Assembly: GCF_002865605.1 (NCBI RefSeq)
Contig: NZ_CP025583.1
Span: 2,878,501 to 2,942,500, forward strand
Direction of reading: 5' to 3'
Origin: Paracoccus jeotgali
GTDB lineage: Bacteria > Pseudomonadota > Alphaproteobacteria > Rhodobacterales > Rhodobacteraceae
DNA: 64,000 bases
The notes under the pieces are model-generated. The model was not told the DNA's origin. It saw only the letters and a list, made by a program, of their open reading frames with translations, and did no database searches. Made by a program: the position numbers and the translations under genes. Of this stretch, positions 44,071 through 52,060 are shown piece by piece; position 1 is the stretch's first letter, and each line of letters starts with the position of its first letter.

Positions 44071-45684
44071 ATGACTGACACCTCGCCCCTGATCGCGATG
44101 CTGGCGAATGAATTCGCGCCGGCGGACCGGGTTCTGCCGCATCTGCTGGACGGCCGCGCCGTAAGCCTTGGCGACGCGCCGCTGTTCAGTTGCGGCGAGA
44201 TGCGTCTCAGCTTTGCTGCCGCGCGCGATGCCGCTGCGCGCGCGGCGGCCGATCTAGCCGATGCCGGCATCGCGCAGGGCGAACGGGTGGCGATCCTGTG
44301 CGGCAACCGGCCCGAGTTCCTGCCGGTCTTCCTCGGCTGCGGCTGGATGGGCGCAGTGTCGGTGCCGATCAACACCGCCTCGCGCGGGTTTCAACTGCAG
44401 CATATCCTGTCGAACTCCGGCGCGCGGCTGCTGGTGATCGAGGACGCGCTGCTCGAGGCGCTGGACGGGCTGCAGCTTGACGCGCTGAACATCGCCCGGA
44501 TCTGGGTCATCGGCGACGGTGCGCTGCCTGATCTGCCGGGGATCGAGGTCAGCCGCCTGCCGCAAGGCGCGCGCATGGCTGAACCGGCTTCAATCCGCCC
44601 CTCGGACCCGCTGACGATCCTCTATACGTCGGGGACGACAGGGCTGTCGAAGGGCGTGGTTTGCCCCCATGCGCAGTTCTTCTGGTGGGGCGTCTATACC
44701 GGAGACATGCTGGGGCTGCGCGCGGGCGACGTGCTGCACACGCCGCTGCCGCTGTTTCACACCAATGCGCTGAACTGCCTGTTCCAGGCGCTGCTGATCG
44801 GCGGGCATCAGGTGGTCGAGACACGGTTTTCCGTCTCGGGCTTCTGGGCGGCGATGGTCCGATCCGGTGCGACGGTGACCTATGTGCTGGGCGCGATGGT
44901 GCCGATGCTGCTGTCGCGGCCCGAATCGGAGGAAGAACGCGGCCACAAGATCCGCGTGGCGCTGGCCCCCGGCGTCCCGGCCCCCGCGGCCGAGGCGTTC
45001 ACCCGACGCACCGGCATCCTGCTGCTCGACGCCTATGGCGCGACGGAAAGCAACTGCGTCATCGGCTCGACCGTGGACACGATCCGGCCCGGCTGGACCG
45101 GCAAGCTGCTGCCCGGCTTTCAGGTCCGCATCGTGGACGAGATGGACAACCCCCTGCCCGATGGCGAGCCGGGCGAGTTGGTCATCCGCGCCGATGAGCC
45201 CTTTGCCATGTCGCAAGGCTATTTCGGCATGCCCGACAAGACCGCCGAGGCGTGGCAGAACCTGTGGCTGCATACCGGCGACCGGATGCTGCGCGGGCCG
45301 GACGGGTATTTCCGTTTCATCGACCGCATGAAGGACGCGATCCGGCGGCGGGGCGAGAATATCTCGTCCTTCGAGGTCGAGCAGGTGCTGGCCTCGCATC
45401 CCGCCATTGCCGAGGTCGCGGTCTTTCCCGTCGCCTCGGATCTGGCCGAGGATGAGGTCATGGCCGCGATTATCCTCCACGATGGGGCGCGCGTGACGCA
45501 TGAGGAGATCATCCGCCATTGCGAGGGCAAGATGCCCTATTTCGCCGTGCCGCGTTATCTGGAATTCACCGACGACCTGCCCAAGACCGCCAATGGCAAG
45601 ATCCAGAAGTTCCGCCTGCGCGAACGCGGCATCGCCAGCGACACCTGGGACCGAGAGGCGGCGGGCGTCACGGTGCGGCGCTGA
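44071..45684 (+). CDS. AMP-forming CoA ligase, candidate for an indole-derived acid
   Basis: A 537-residue adenylate-forming enzyme. The P-loop is LTILYTSGTTGLSKGVVCPH, and DAYGATESNCVIGS and LHTGDRMLRGPDGYFRFIDR follow. The end LPKTANGKIQKFRLRE holds the catalytic lysine. The style resembles CaiC/aryl-acid ligases. It is the only CoA ligase in the island and ends the thiolase-DUF35-hydrolase operon, 27 bp after the hydrolase. The acid could be dioxindole-3-acetate, IAA or anthranilate. Confidence 0.9.
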   Translation: MTDTSPLIAMLANEFAPADRVLPHLLDGRAVSLGDAPLFSCGEMRLSFAAARDAAARAAADLADAGIAQGERVAILCGNRPEFLPVFLGCGWMGAVSVPINTASRGFQLQHILSNSGARLLVIEDALLEALDGLQLDALNIARIWVIGDGALPDLPGIEVSRLPQGARMAEPASIRPSDPLTILYTSGTTGLSKGVVCPHAQFFWWGVYTGDMLGLRAGDVLHTPLPLFHTNALNCLFQALLIGGHQVVETRFSVSGFWAAMVRSGATVTYVLGAMVPMLLSRPESEEERGHKIRVALAPGVPAPAAEAFTRRTGILLLDAYGATESNCVIGSTVDTIRPGWTGKLLPGFQVRIVDEMDNPLPDGEPGELVIRADEPFAMSQGYFGMPDKTAEAWQNLWLHTGDRMLRGPDGYFRFIDRMKDAIRRRGENISSFEVEQVLASHPAIAEVAVFPVASDLAEDEVMAAIILHDGARVTHEEIIRHCEGKMPYFAVPRYLEFTDDLPKTANGKIQKFRLRERGIASDTWDREAAGVTVRR

Positions 45685-45803
45685 TGTGGGCGCGGCTTAA
45701 CCGAACCTAAACGGATGCTGCGCTAGGCAGGGGCAGGGTCTCCGCCTGCCTCGGTCTACCGAGGCGGCGCGGTGACCATCGCAACCGGCTGACAAGGACA
45801 CAC

Positions 45804-46094
45804 ATGGCCCACGCAACGATTTCTTTCGAGAACCCGCAATCCGGACAGATGCGCGAGGCGCCTGTCGGGTTTTCCTGGACGGTTCTGTTCTTCGGCTTTT
45901 TCCCGGCGCTGTTCCGCAGTCACTGGGTCGGCTTCGCCATCATCGCGCTCGCGTCATTCGCGTCCTTCGGGCTGTCCAACCTGCTGTTCATGTTCATCTA
46001 TAACAGGATGTATGTGAAGCATCTGATTTCAGAGGGGTTTCAGGCCAAAAGCGCCAGCGCCGATCTGGATACGCTTGGCAGAAGCTGGCGATGA
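45804..46094 (+). CDS. Small membrane protein of unknown function
   Basis: A 96-residue protein with two or three hydrophobic stretches (VGFSWTVLFFGFFPALF, HWVGFAIIALASFASFGLSNL and LLFMFIYNRMYVKHL). The opening resembles small DUF2628-like proteins, in which a soluble start precedes a FSWPAFFFG-like helix, but I cannot name the family firmly. AAGGACACAC precedes ATG 45804. It is monocistronic; a short stem (45748-45765) lies before it. No function is proposed. Confidence 0.7.
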   Translation: MAHATISFENPQSGQMREAPVGFSWTVLFFGFFPALFRSHWVGFAIIALASFASFGLSNLLFMFIYNRMYVKHLISEGFQAKSASADLDTLGRSWR

Positions 46095-46203
46095 AGATCC
46101 CGCGACTGGGCGGCCTGCCGGTCAAACCGGCCCCGGAAATGGCGGCGGTTTAGCGGGTCCGCACGGCGGGCAGGGGTGCCGCAAGGCGCTGGCAGGAGCC
46201 GGG

Positions 46204-46710
46204 TCACGCCCCGGCGCTGCTGCCCGTGTCGGCGGCCATGCCGTCGCGCAGCGCGCGCAGCGAATCGCGCATCTGGTCCAGTTCCGTGCCCTCGATGCCG
46301 CTGAACAGGCGGTCGATCATGTCGCGATGGCCGGTGGCGACGGTCTCGAAGGTGGAAATCCCCTTGGGCGTCAGCCGCACCGTGATCCGGCGGCGGTCCT
46401 CGTCCGAGTGGATGCGCATGATCAGCCCGTCCTGCACCAGCCGGTTGACCACCGTCGTCGCGTTGCCGTTGGAAATCAGCAGCGTCCGCGACAGCTCGGT
46501 CATCGTCAGCCCGTCGTGAAAGCGATAGAGCGCGGCCATGACGTCGAAGCGGGGCAGCGTGGTGTCATGCTCGACCCGAAGATATTCGCGCAGCTGGTTC
46601 TCGGCCTGGCGGGTGACGCCCAGCATGCGGATCCACAGCTTCAGCCGGCGGATGGCGGGGGTGGGATCGTCGTCGAGGGCGGGCGGGGACTGGGGCATGT
46701 GTTCGGTCAT
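46204..46710 (-). CDS. MarR-family regulator downstream of the Rieske operon
   Basis: A 168-residue winged-helix protein. PRFDVMAALYRFHDGLTMTE and LLISNGNATTVVNRLVQDGL are the DNA-binding region, and MRIHSDEDRRRITVRLTPKG is the wing. ATG 46710 is chosen over an upstream in-frame ATG at 46758. It follows the SDR gene on the same strand after 121 bp that contain an AT-rich stretch (46750-46781), probably its own promoter. MarR regulators are associated with known IAA-degradation loci, and this gene's position fits that. Confidence 0.87.
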   Translation of the reverse strand: MTEHMPQSPPALDDDPTPAIRRLKLWIRMLGVTRQAENQLREYLRVEHDTTLPRFDVMAALYRFHDGLTMTELSRTLLISNGNATTVVNRLVQDGLIMRIHSDEDRRRITVRLTPKGISTFETVATGHRDMIDRLFSGIEGTELDQMRDSLRALRDGMAADTGSSAGA

Positions 46711-46831
46711 GTTGCGGCTTTCTCTTAGTCGGTTGCGGCCATCATGCCCCATATCCAAACATTTTAAGAGCGAAATATCACGCTGCGTCGGATTGCCTCG
46801 CCCCGACCTCGGCCCGCGCCTGCCGCCGCTG

Positions 46832-47548
46832 TCAGATCGGCACGGTCCCGATGCTGGCGCCGCCGCAGACGAACAGGGTCTGGCCGGTGATGAACCCGGC
46901 CTCGGGATCGGCGAGAAACATGAAGGCCCGCGTCACATCCGCGACCGTCCCCAGCCGCCCGACCGGGATGCGCTGGGCCAGATCCTGCTGCTGGGGGCTG
47001 TCCTTGGGCACGATGCCCCAGAAATTGTCGGTCAGAATCGGCCCCGGCGCGACGACATTGACGGTGATCCCGTGCTCGGCCAGTTCCAGCGCCCAGGTCC
47101 GCGCCATGCCGATCATCCCGGCCTTGGACGCCGAATAGGCCGTCCGCGTCCGGGCCCCAAGCGCCGCGCGCGAGGCGTTGAACAGCACCCGCCCGAAGCG
47201 CTGCGCCTTCATCGCCGGCAGGAACGCCTGCGTCAGGGTCAGCGCCGCGCCCAGATGCAGTTGGGTCAGCACCTGCATGTCCTGCGGGGTGGCGTCCTCG
47301 ATCAGGTTGGGCAGGATGATCCCGGCGTTATGGACGAAATGCGTGACTTGATGCCGCGCCGCGAGTTCTGCCGCCGTGCCAGCCACGGCGTCGGGGTCCA
47401 ACAGGTCGCAGATGACGTGCTCCACCCCCTCGGCCTCGCCCTTGTGACGCGCCAGCGACACCACCCGCCAGCCGCGCTGCAGCATGGCCTGCGCCAGATC
47501 GGCCCCGATCCCCTTGTTGCCGCCGGTGATGACCGCCGTGTAATCCAC
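46832..47548 (-). CDS. SDR-family dehydrogenase, candidate cis-diol dehydrogenase
   Basis: A 238-residue classical short-chain dehydrogenase. The glycine loop is VITGGNKGIGADLAQ, HNAG is present, and the catalytic block is NASRAALGARTRTAYSASKA. It ends GQTLFVCGGASIGTVPI. It is the last gene of the Rieske operon, 9 bp after the beta subunit, the usual place of a dihydrodiol dehydrogenase. Acting on an indole-acetate 2,3-diol it would give the 3-hydroxy-2-oxindole. Confidence 0.87.
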   Translation of the reverse strand: MDYTAVITGGNKGIGADLAQAMLQRGWRVVSLARHKGEAEGVEHVICDLLDPDAVAGTAAELAARHQVTHFVHNAGIILPNLIEDATPQDMQVLTQLHLGAALTLTQAFLPAMKAQRFGRVLFNASRAALGARTRTAYSASKAGMIGMARTWALELAEHGITVNVVAPGPILTDNFWGIVPKDSPQQQDLAQRIPVGRLGTVADVTRAFMFLADPEAGFITGQTLFVCGGASIGTVPI

Positions 47549-47557
47549 CCCGGCCCC

Positions 47558-48025
47558 CTATGGCAAAAGCTGGATGCTGCGAAAGGCAGCGTCGCAGTTC
47601 AGCAGATCCACGCGCTTGCCGGCGATGCGGATGCCGTCCGGCGTGGCCTTCAAGTCGTGGGTCACGGTCAGCGCCAGCAATTGCTGCTCGTCCAGCCGCG
47701 TCTCGACATAATGCATCTGCGTCTTGACGCGGGCGCTGTCCTCGGTCAGCTCGACGATGCGCGGGCGGTTCAGCACATGATTGCAGCGGCTTTTCGGCTT
47801 TTGACTGAAGGTCCGGGCGCCGTGCAGCCGCTCGATCCGCAGGCGCAGCATGAAGTTGTCCTCATACAGCAGCGAGGTCTCGGTCAGCGGGTCCTGCTGG
47901 TTCCAGTTCAGCGGCATCCAATAGACCGCCTCGGGCAGCCACAGGTCGAGCCATTCGTGAAACCGCCCCTCGTCCAGCATCCACGCCTCGTCATAGACGA
48001 AATCGATCACCTCATCGCGGTTCAT
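47558..48025 (-). CDS. Aromatic ring-hydroxylating dioxygenase beta subunit
   Basis: A 155-residue protein of the small-subunit fold (SnoaL/NTF2-like). FVYDEAWMLDEGRFHEWLDL and WLPEAVYWMPLNWNQQDP are typical, as is the block SRCNHVLNRPRIVE. It stabilises the alpha-subunit hexamer rather than doing chemistry. Its start overlaps the alpha stop by four bases, which ensures equal synthesis. Confidence 0.92.
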   Translation of the reverse strand: MNRDEVIDFVYDEAWMLDEGRFHEWLDLWLPEAVYWMPLNWNQQDPLTETSLLYEDNFMLRLRIERLHGARTFSQKPKSRCNHVLNRPRIVELTEDSARVKTQMHYVETRLDEQQLLALTVTHDLKATPDGIRIAGKRVDLLNCDAAFRSIQLLP

Positions 48026-49341
48026 GCCGCACCTCCCAGCATGAAGCGTTTCCAGGCGTCGAACTGATTGCGCATCTGGCGTTCGGTGGTGCCGTTCAGC
48101 ACGGCCTCCTTGGTGAAATCCTCGTCCTCTTCATAGAGGCGCTGGATGTTCACCCATTCCAGCCCGTCGGCCATCAGACCCTCTTGCGCGCGCTCATACA
48201 TCTCGAGATCGTCGTGACCGACCATCGAGGTGGGGGCGTTGATCATCCGGTTGTACATCGCCGTCCGCGCCGTCAGTTCCTCGGGCGCGCCTTCCAGGCG
48301 GAAGATCCAGCTTTCGACCAGCGTCTTGTCGGGGCCAAGCGCGATGAAGTTCCGCAGCTGCTGGATCGGGCCCTTGATCATGATGTTGGGGAAATAGACC
48401 GTGTTGTGCCGGTTCTCGCCCAGGATCTGCTGGGCGCGTTCGGGGCCGTAGGCCTCGTTCATCGCCTCGACATAGCCCGGCACGGCGGAATAATCCGAGT
48501 GGATCGAGTGGTGGACCCCGGTATGGCCGTGCCCGTTCGGCCATGTGCGGATGCCCATGTTTTCAAAGAACTCATAGGGCGACATGAATGGCGCGATGAT
48601 CTCCATCGCCGGGGGCGTGGGCGTGCCCTCGGGCTTGTCCATCTCTTCCCAGATCTTGACGGCGGTGCCGGCGCTGGATTCATGGGCGACCATCGGGTGG
48701 CAGGTGTCGGTCTGGTTCTCGACCAGCATCTTCCAGTTGCAGTTGTGCATGAAACGCAGCGGCGCGCCCGCCACGTTGAGCCGGCCCACGGGCGAGCGGT
48801 CCACCATGTTGTCGAGGCTGGAGAGCGAGTCGCCGAAGAACTCGTCGAAGCCGATGCCCTCGGGGGCGAGGCGGGCGAAGACAAAGCCGCGATAGTTCTT
48901 CATCGCGCCCACCGGCGCCATGCCATGCGCGGCCTCGGTGTCCTCGAGCCCGGTGTTTTCATAGCCCTTTTTCAGCGGGATCGCGAGCAGGCAGCCATTC
49001 GTCTTGAACGACCAGGCGTGATAGGGGCAGCGGAAGAACTTGCCGGTGTTGCCGGCGCGGTCGATGACGATCTTGGTGCCCTTGTGCGGGCAGCGGTTAT
49101 ACAGGACGTGGATCTCGTCATCGTTGTGGCGGACCATGATCAGCGGCTGGTCGCCGATCTGGGCGGTGATGTAATCGCCCTTGTTCGGGGTCTGGCTGTC
49201 ATGGCCGATATAGACCCAGCAATTCGGGAACAGGTGCTTCATCTCGAGCCGGTAGATTTCCGGGCTGGTATAGACGTCGCGGTGCACCTGCTGCGGCCGG
49301 ATCAGATGGTCGAGGCGGGTTTTCAGGTCGGGATCGCTCAT
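48022..49341 (-). CDS. Rieske dioxygenase alpha subunit
   Basis: A 439-residue large subunit of an aromatic ring-hydroxylating oxygenase. The [2Fe-2S] Rieske ligands are C84, H86, C105 and H108 (RCPHKG and CPYHAW). The mononuclear iron site is E208, D212, H215 and H220 in ENQTDTCHPMVAH. ATG 49341 follows AAAGGACAAGCCAG; upstream in-frame codons have no support. The substrate cannot be read from sequence. Indole-3-acetate is proposed from context. Confidence 0.94.
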   Translation of the reverse strand: MSDPDLKTRLDHLIRPQQVHRDVYTSPEIYRLEMKHLFPNCWVYIGHDSQTPNKGDYITAQIGDQPLIMVRHNDDEIHVLYNRCPHKGTKIVIDRAGNTGKFFRCPYHAWSFKTNGCLLAIPLKKGYENTGLEDTEAAHGMAPVGAMKNYRGFVFARLAPEGIGFDEFFGDSLSSLDNMVDRSPVGRLNVAGAPLRFMHNCNWKMLVENQTDTCHPMVAHESSAGTAVKIWEEMDKPEGTPTPPAMEIIAPFMSPYEFFENMGIRTWPNGHGHTGVHHSIHSDYSAVPGYVEAMNEAYGPERAQQILGENRHNTVYFPNIMIKGPIQQLRNFIALGPDKTLVESWIFRLEGAPEELTARTAMYNRMINAPTSMVGHDDLEMYERAQEGLMADGLEWVNIQRLYEEDEDFTKEAVLNGTTERQMRNQFDAWKRFMLGGAA

Positions 49342-49355
49342 TCTGGCTTGTCCTT

Positions 49356-50309
49356 TCACAGGTCGAGCTTGAGGCGGGGGGTCAGCGCGCGGCTGACGCA
49401 GATCTGCATGACCTTGCCCGAGGCGCGCTCGGCATCCGACAGCACCACGTCGCGGTGGTCGGGAATGCCGTCCAGCACGTCGGTCTGGCAGATGCCGCAA
49501 TCGCCGCGCTGGCAGTCATAGACAAGGTCGATCCCCGCCGCCTCGAGCGCCTCGATGATGGTATGGTCGGCGGGGATGGTGACGACCTGCCCGGTCGAGG
49601 CGATCTCGACCTCGAAAGGCTGGTCGCCTTCGGCGTGCGAGGCGTTTTCGAACAGTTCGGCGTGAAACTGGCTGTCGTCCCGGCCCTGCTGGCGCATCGC
49701 GTCGCGGACCGCCTCGATCATCGGGCGGGGGCCGCAGACATAGACATGGGCGTCGGGCGCGGCGGCGGCGACCAGATCGGCGACCGGCAGCGGTGCGCCC
49801 TGCGCGTCGTCGTGATGCAGCGCCAGCCTGTCGCCATGGACCGCCAGCCGATCCGCGAATGCCGCCGCGGCGGCCGAGCGGCTGGCGTAGTGCAGGCGGA
49901 ACTCTCGGTTCTGCCGGGCCAGCGCGGTGGCCATGGAAATCAGCGGCGTGATGCCGATGCCGCCGGCCAGCATCAGCACCGGATCGGTGCCGGATTGCAG
50001 CGGAAAGTGATTCTTGGGCCCGGTCGCGGTGATGTGGTCGCCCTCGGCCAGCTCGTGCATGAATCGCGAGCCGCCCTTGCCGTCCTGTTCGCGGCGCACG
50101 CCCAGCAGATAGCTGGTGGGCGCGCTGCACGCGCCGGAGAAATCGATCAGCGAATAGGCGTTGCGGGTGCCGCCGGGCAAGGCGATCTCGATATGGGCGC
50201 CGGGTTCGAAGGCGGGCAGGGTCGTGCCGGGGGCGGGCGCCAGCTCGATCTCGCGGATTAGGTCGCCCGCCATTCCGACGCGCTGCACGACAAGCTCAAG
50301 ATCGGACAT
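49356..50309 (-). CDS. Oxygenase reductase (FMN/NAD with C-terminal [2Fe-2S])
   Basis: A 317-residue reductase of the phthalate dioxygenase reductase/VanB type that passes electrons from NAD(P)H to the Rieske enzyme. The flavin motif is RNAYSLIDF, and the NAD region runs from LMLAGGIGITPLISMA to VYVCGPRPMIEAV. The plant-type ferredoxin cysteines are in CQRGDCGICQTDV with a fourth in QICVSR. ATG 50309 follows AAGGGTTGAGC; the TTG 6 bases upstream is less likely. Because it contains its own ferredoxin domain, no separate ferredoxin gene is needed. It is the first gene of the operon. Confidence 0.93.
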   Translation of the reverse strand: MSDLELVVQRVGMAGDLIREIELAPAPGTTLPAFEPGAHIEIALPGGTRNAYSLIDFSGACSAPTSYLLGVRREQDGKGGSRFMHELAEGDHITATGPKNHFPLQSGTDPVLMLAGGIGITPLISMATALARQNREFRLHYASRSAAAAAFADRLAVHGDRLALHHDDAQGAPLPVADLVAAAAPDAHVYVCGPRPMIEAVRDAMRQQGRDDSQFHAELFENASHAEGDQPFEVEIASTGQVVTIPADHTIIEALEAAGIDLVYDCQRGDCGICQTDVLDGIPDHRDVVLSDAERASGKVMQICVSRALTPRLKLDL

Positions 50310-50381
50310 GCTCAACCCTTGCTGGCGGTTCGCTTGTCGGGAAGTATCGGATCAGCGTCTTCGATCCGTCAAGATTTAAAT

Positions 50382-50403
50382 TCAAAATAGTGAATATTCA
50401 TAT
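50382..50403. promoter_or_regulatory. 22-bp direct repeat with GTGA-ATAT-TCAT palindrome, copy 1
   Basis: An exact 22-bp sequence occurs here and at 50435-50456. Its core is GTGA-ATAT-TCAT (50390-50401). This copy lies 73 bp upstream of the oxygenase reductase start and probably controls the Rieske operon. Confidence 0.72.
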
Positions 50404-50434
50404 GTCCCGCCGCCGCAGCGCCGGTGCTTCAAGG

Positions 50435-50456
50435 TCAAAATAGTGAATATTCATAT
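50435..50456. promoter_or_regulatory. 22-bp direct repeat with GTGA-ATAT-TCAT palindrome, copy 2
   Basis: The second copy has its core at 50443-50454, 53 bp (about five helical turns) from the first. It is 76 bp ahead of the TRAP binding-protein start and probably controls that operon. The rest of the 223-bp gap holds only AT-rich stretches and a ribosome site. Confidence 0.72.
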
Positions 50457-50532
50457 TTTTCTTGCCTGAAATTTCGGCCGGTGGCAGGCTGCTGATCGAC
50501 TCGCACCCGCAAGCGAGCAGGGGAGGAATCAC

Positions 50533-51555
50533 ATGCACTATACCGCAAAGACCGTTGTCGCGGCGGCCTTGTCGCTGGCGCTGTCCGCCGGTGCCGCCGT
50601 CTCGGCCGAGGTGACGCTGCGCCTGTCGAACTGGCTGCCGCCCTCGCATCCGGTGGTCAAGGACATCATGCAGCCCTGGGCCGAACAGGTGAAAGAGGCG
50701 ACCGAGGGAAGGGTCGAGGTCCAGATCCTTGACGCGCCCCTGGGGCCGCCGCCGGCGCATTTCGATCTGGTCGCCAGCGGCGCCGCCGATATCGGCTTTT
50801 CCGCCCACAGCTATACACCCGGCCGCTTCACCCTGACCGAGATCGGCGAGCTGCCCTTCCTGACCCCGTCCTCGCTCGCCAATTCGCTGGCGCTGTGGAA
50901 GGTCTGGCAGGAGATGCTGGCCGACAAGAACGAACATGCCGGCGTCAAGGTGCTGGCGCTGTTCGGTCACGGGCCGGGGCATCTGTTCACCACCAATCGC
51001 GAGGTCTCGCCCCTGTCGGAACTGAAAGGCGCCAAGATCCGCGTCGCCGGGGCGGTGACCGATCAGCTTGTGCAGGGGCTGGACATGGTGTCGGTGCAGG
51101 CGCCCTCGTCCGAAAGCTATGAGCTGCTGTCGAACGGCATCGCCGACGGGATCGTGTTTCCCTATGAATCGGTGCCGTTCTTCAAGCTGGACGGGCTGGT
51201 CAAGCACGGGCTGCGGGTGCCGGGCGGGCTGTATAACGTCTCGTTCTTCATGGTGATGAACCAGGCCCGCTTCGACAGCCTGTCCGAGGAAGACCGCGCC
51301 GCCATCGACAAGGTCTCGGGCGAGGCATTGGTCCGCATGGCGGGCGAGGCATGGGACGCGGCCGATGCCGCAGGGCTGACCGCGCTGGAGGGCAAGGTCG
51401 AGTTCCACGACGCAACCGCCGAGGAAACCGCCGAGATCGAGGCCGACGCCAAGGCCATCTATGACCGCGTGCGCAAGGGCTATGACGCCAAGGGCGTCGA
51501 TTTCGACGCCGCGCTGGCCATGTTCCGCGAGGAAATGGACAAGGCCGCGCCGTGA
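50533..51555 (+). CDS. TRAP transporter substrate-binding protein (second system)
   Basis: A 340-residue periplasmic binding protein with a signal peptide (TVVAAALSLALSAGAAVSAE). The ligand arginine block is LKGAKIRVAGAVTDQLVQGL. It differs from the dctP at 27256 in having PLGPPPAHFDLVASGAADIG and VQAPSSESYELLSNGIADG, so a different ligand is expected. GGGGAGGAATCAC precedes ATG 50533. The divergent position beside the Rieske operon and the shared repeats suggest import of the aromatic acid, such as IAA. Confidence 0.9.
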   Translation: MHYTAKTVVAAALSLALSAGAAVSAEVTLRLSNWLPPSHPVVKDIMQPWAEQVKEATEGRVEVQILDAPLGPPPAHFDLVASGAADIGFSAHSYTPGRFTLTEIGELPFLTPSSLANSLALWKVWQEMLADKNEHAGVKVLALFGHGPGHLFTTNREVSPLSELKGAKIRVAGAVTDQLVQGLDMVSVQAPSSESYELLSNGIADGIVFPYESVPFFKLDGLVKHGLRVPGGLYNVSFFMVMNQARFDSLSEEDRAAIDKVSGEALVRMAGEAWDAADAAGLTALEGKVEFHDATAEETAEIEADAKAIYDRVRKGYDAKGVDFDAALAMFREEMDKAAP

Positions 51556-52049
51556 TGCGCGACCCCGAAGCGATTGCCGACCTGCGCGCGCGGGTCGGCA
51601 TGATCACCGCCGCCCTTGTCGGGCTGATGCTGGTGGCGCTGACCGCGATCACCGTGCTGGATGTGGGCGGGCGCTATCTGTTCAACTCGCCGCTGCCCGG
51701 TGGGACCGAACTGACCGAGATCCTGGTCATGGCGGTGATCTTTACCGGCCTGCCGGCGATCACCCTGGATGACGGGCATGTCACCGCCGATCTGCTGTCG
51801 CAGCAACTGACCCCCGGCGGCCGCAGGCTGCAACTGCTGATGTCGCGGCTGGCGGCGGTGGTGGCGCTGGTGCTGATCGCCTGGCAGATGTGGACCCATG
51901 GCGCGCGGCTGGCCGGCTATGGTCAGACCACGGTCTATCTGCACATTCCGGTCGGGCCGGTCATTCAGGTCGCGGCGGTGGTCTGCGGGCTGTCGGCGGC
52001 CATCGTCGCCGGGCTGGCGCTGCTGCGCGCCCCGCACGGGCTGGAATAG
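51555..52049 (+). CDS. TRAP transporter small membrane subunit (second system)
   Basis: A 164-residue membrane protein with four hydrophobic segments and the conserved block GGRYLFNSPLPGGTELTEILV. ATG 51555 overlaps the preceding stop; an in-frame GTG at 51552 is also possible. The large subunit follows after 11 bp. Confidence 0.9.
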   Translation: MRDPEAIADLRARVGMITAALVGLMLVALTAITVLDVGGRYLFNSPLPGGTELTEILVMAVIFTGLPAITLDDGHVTADLLSQQLTPGGRRLQLLMSRLAAVVALVLIAWQMWTHGARLAGYGQTTVYLHIPVGPVIQVAAVVCGLSAAIVAGLALLRAPHGLE

Positions 52050-52060
52050 GGGGCGCCGTC

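Noticed and set aside
46091..46153. 20-codon frame MKIPRLGGLPVKPAPEMAAV overlapping the stop of the small membrane protein gene
   Set aside because: The ATGA overlap is suggestive, but the peptide has no homology I recognise and the frame is too short to trust without expression data.
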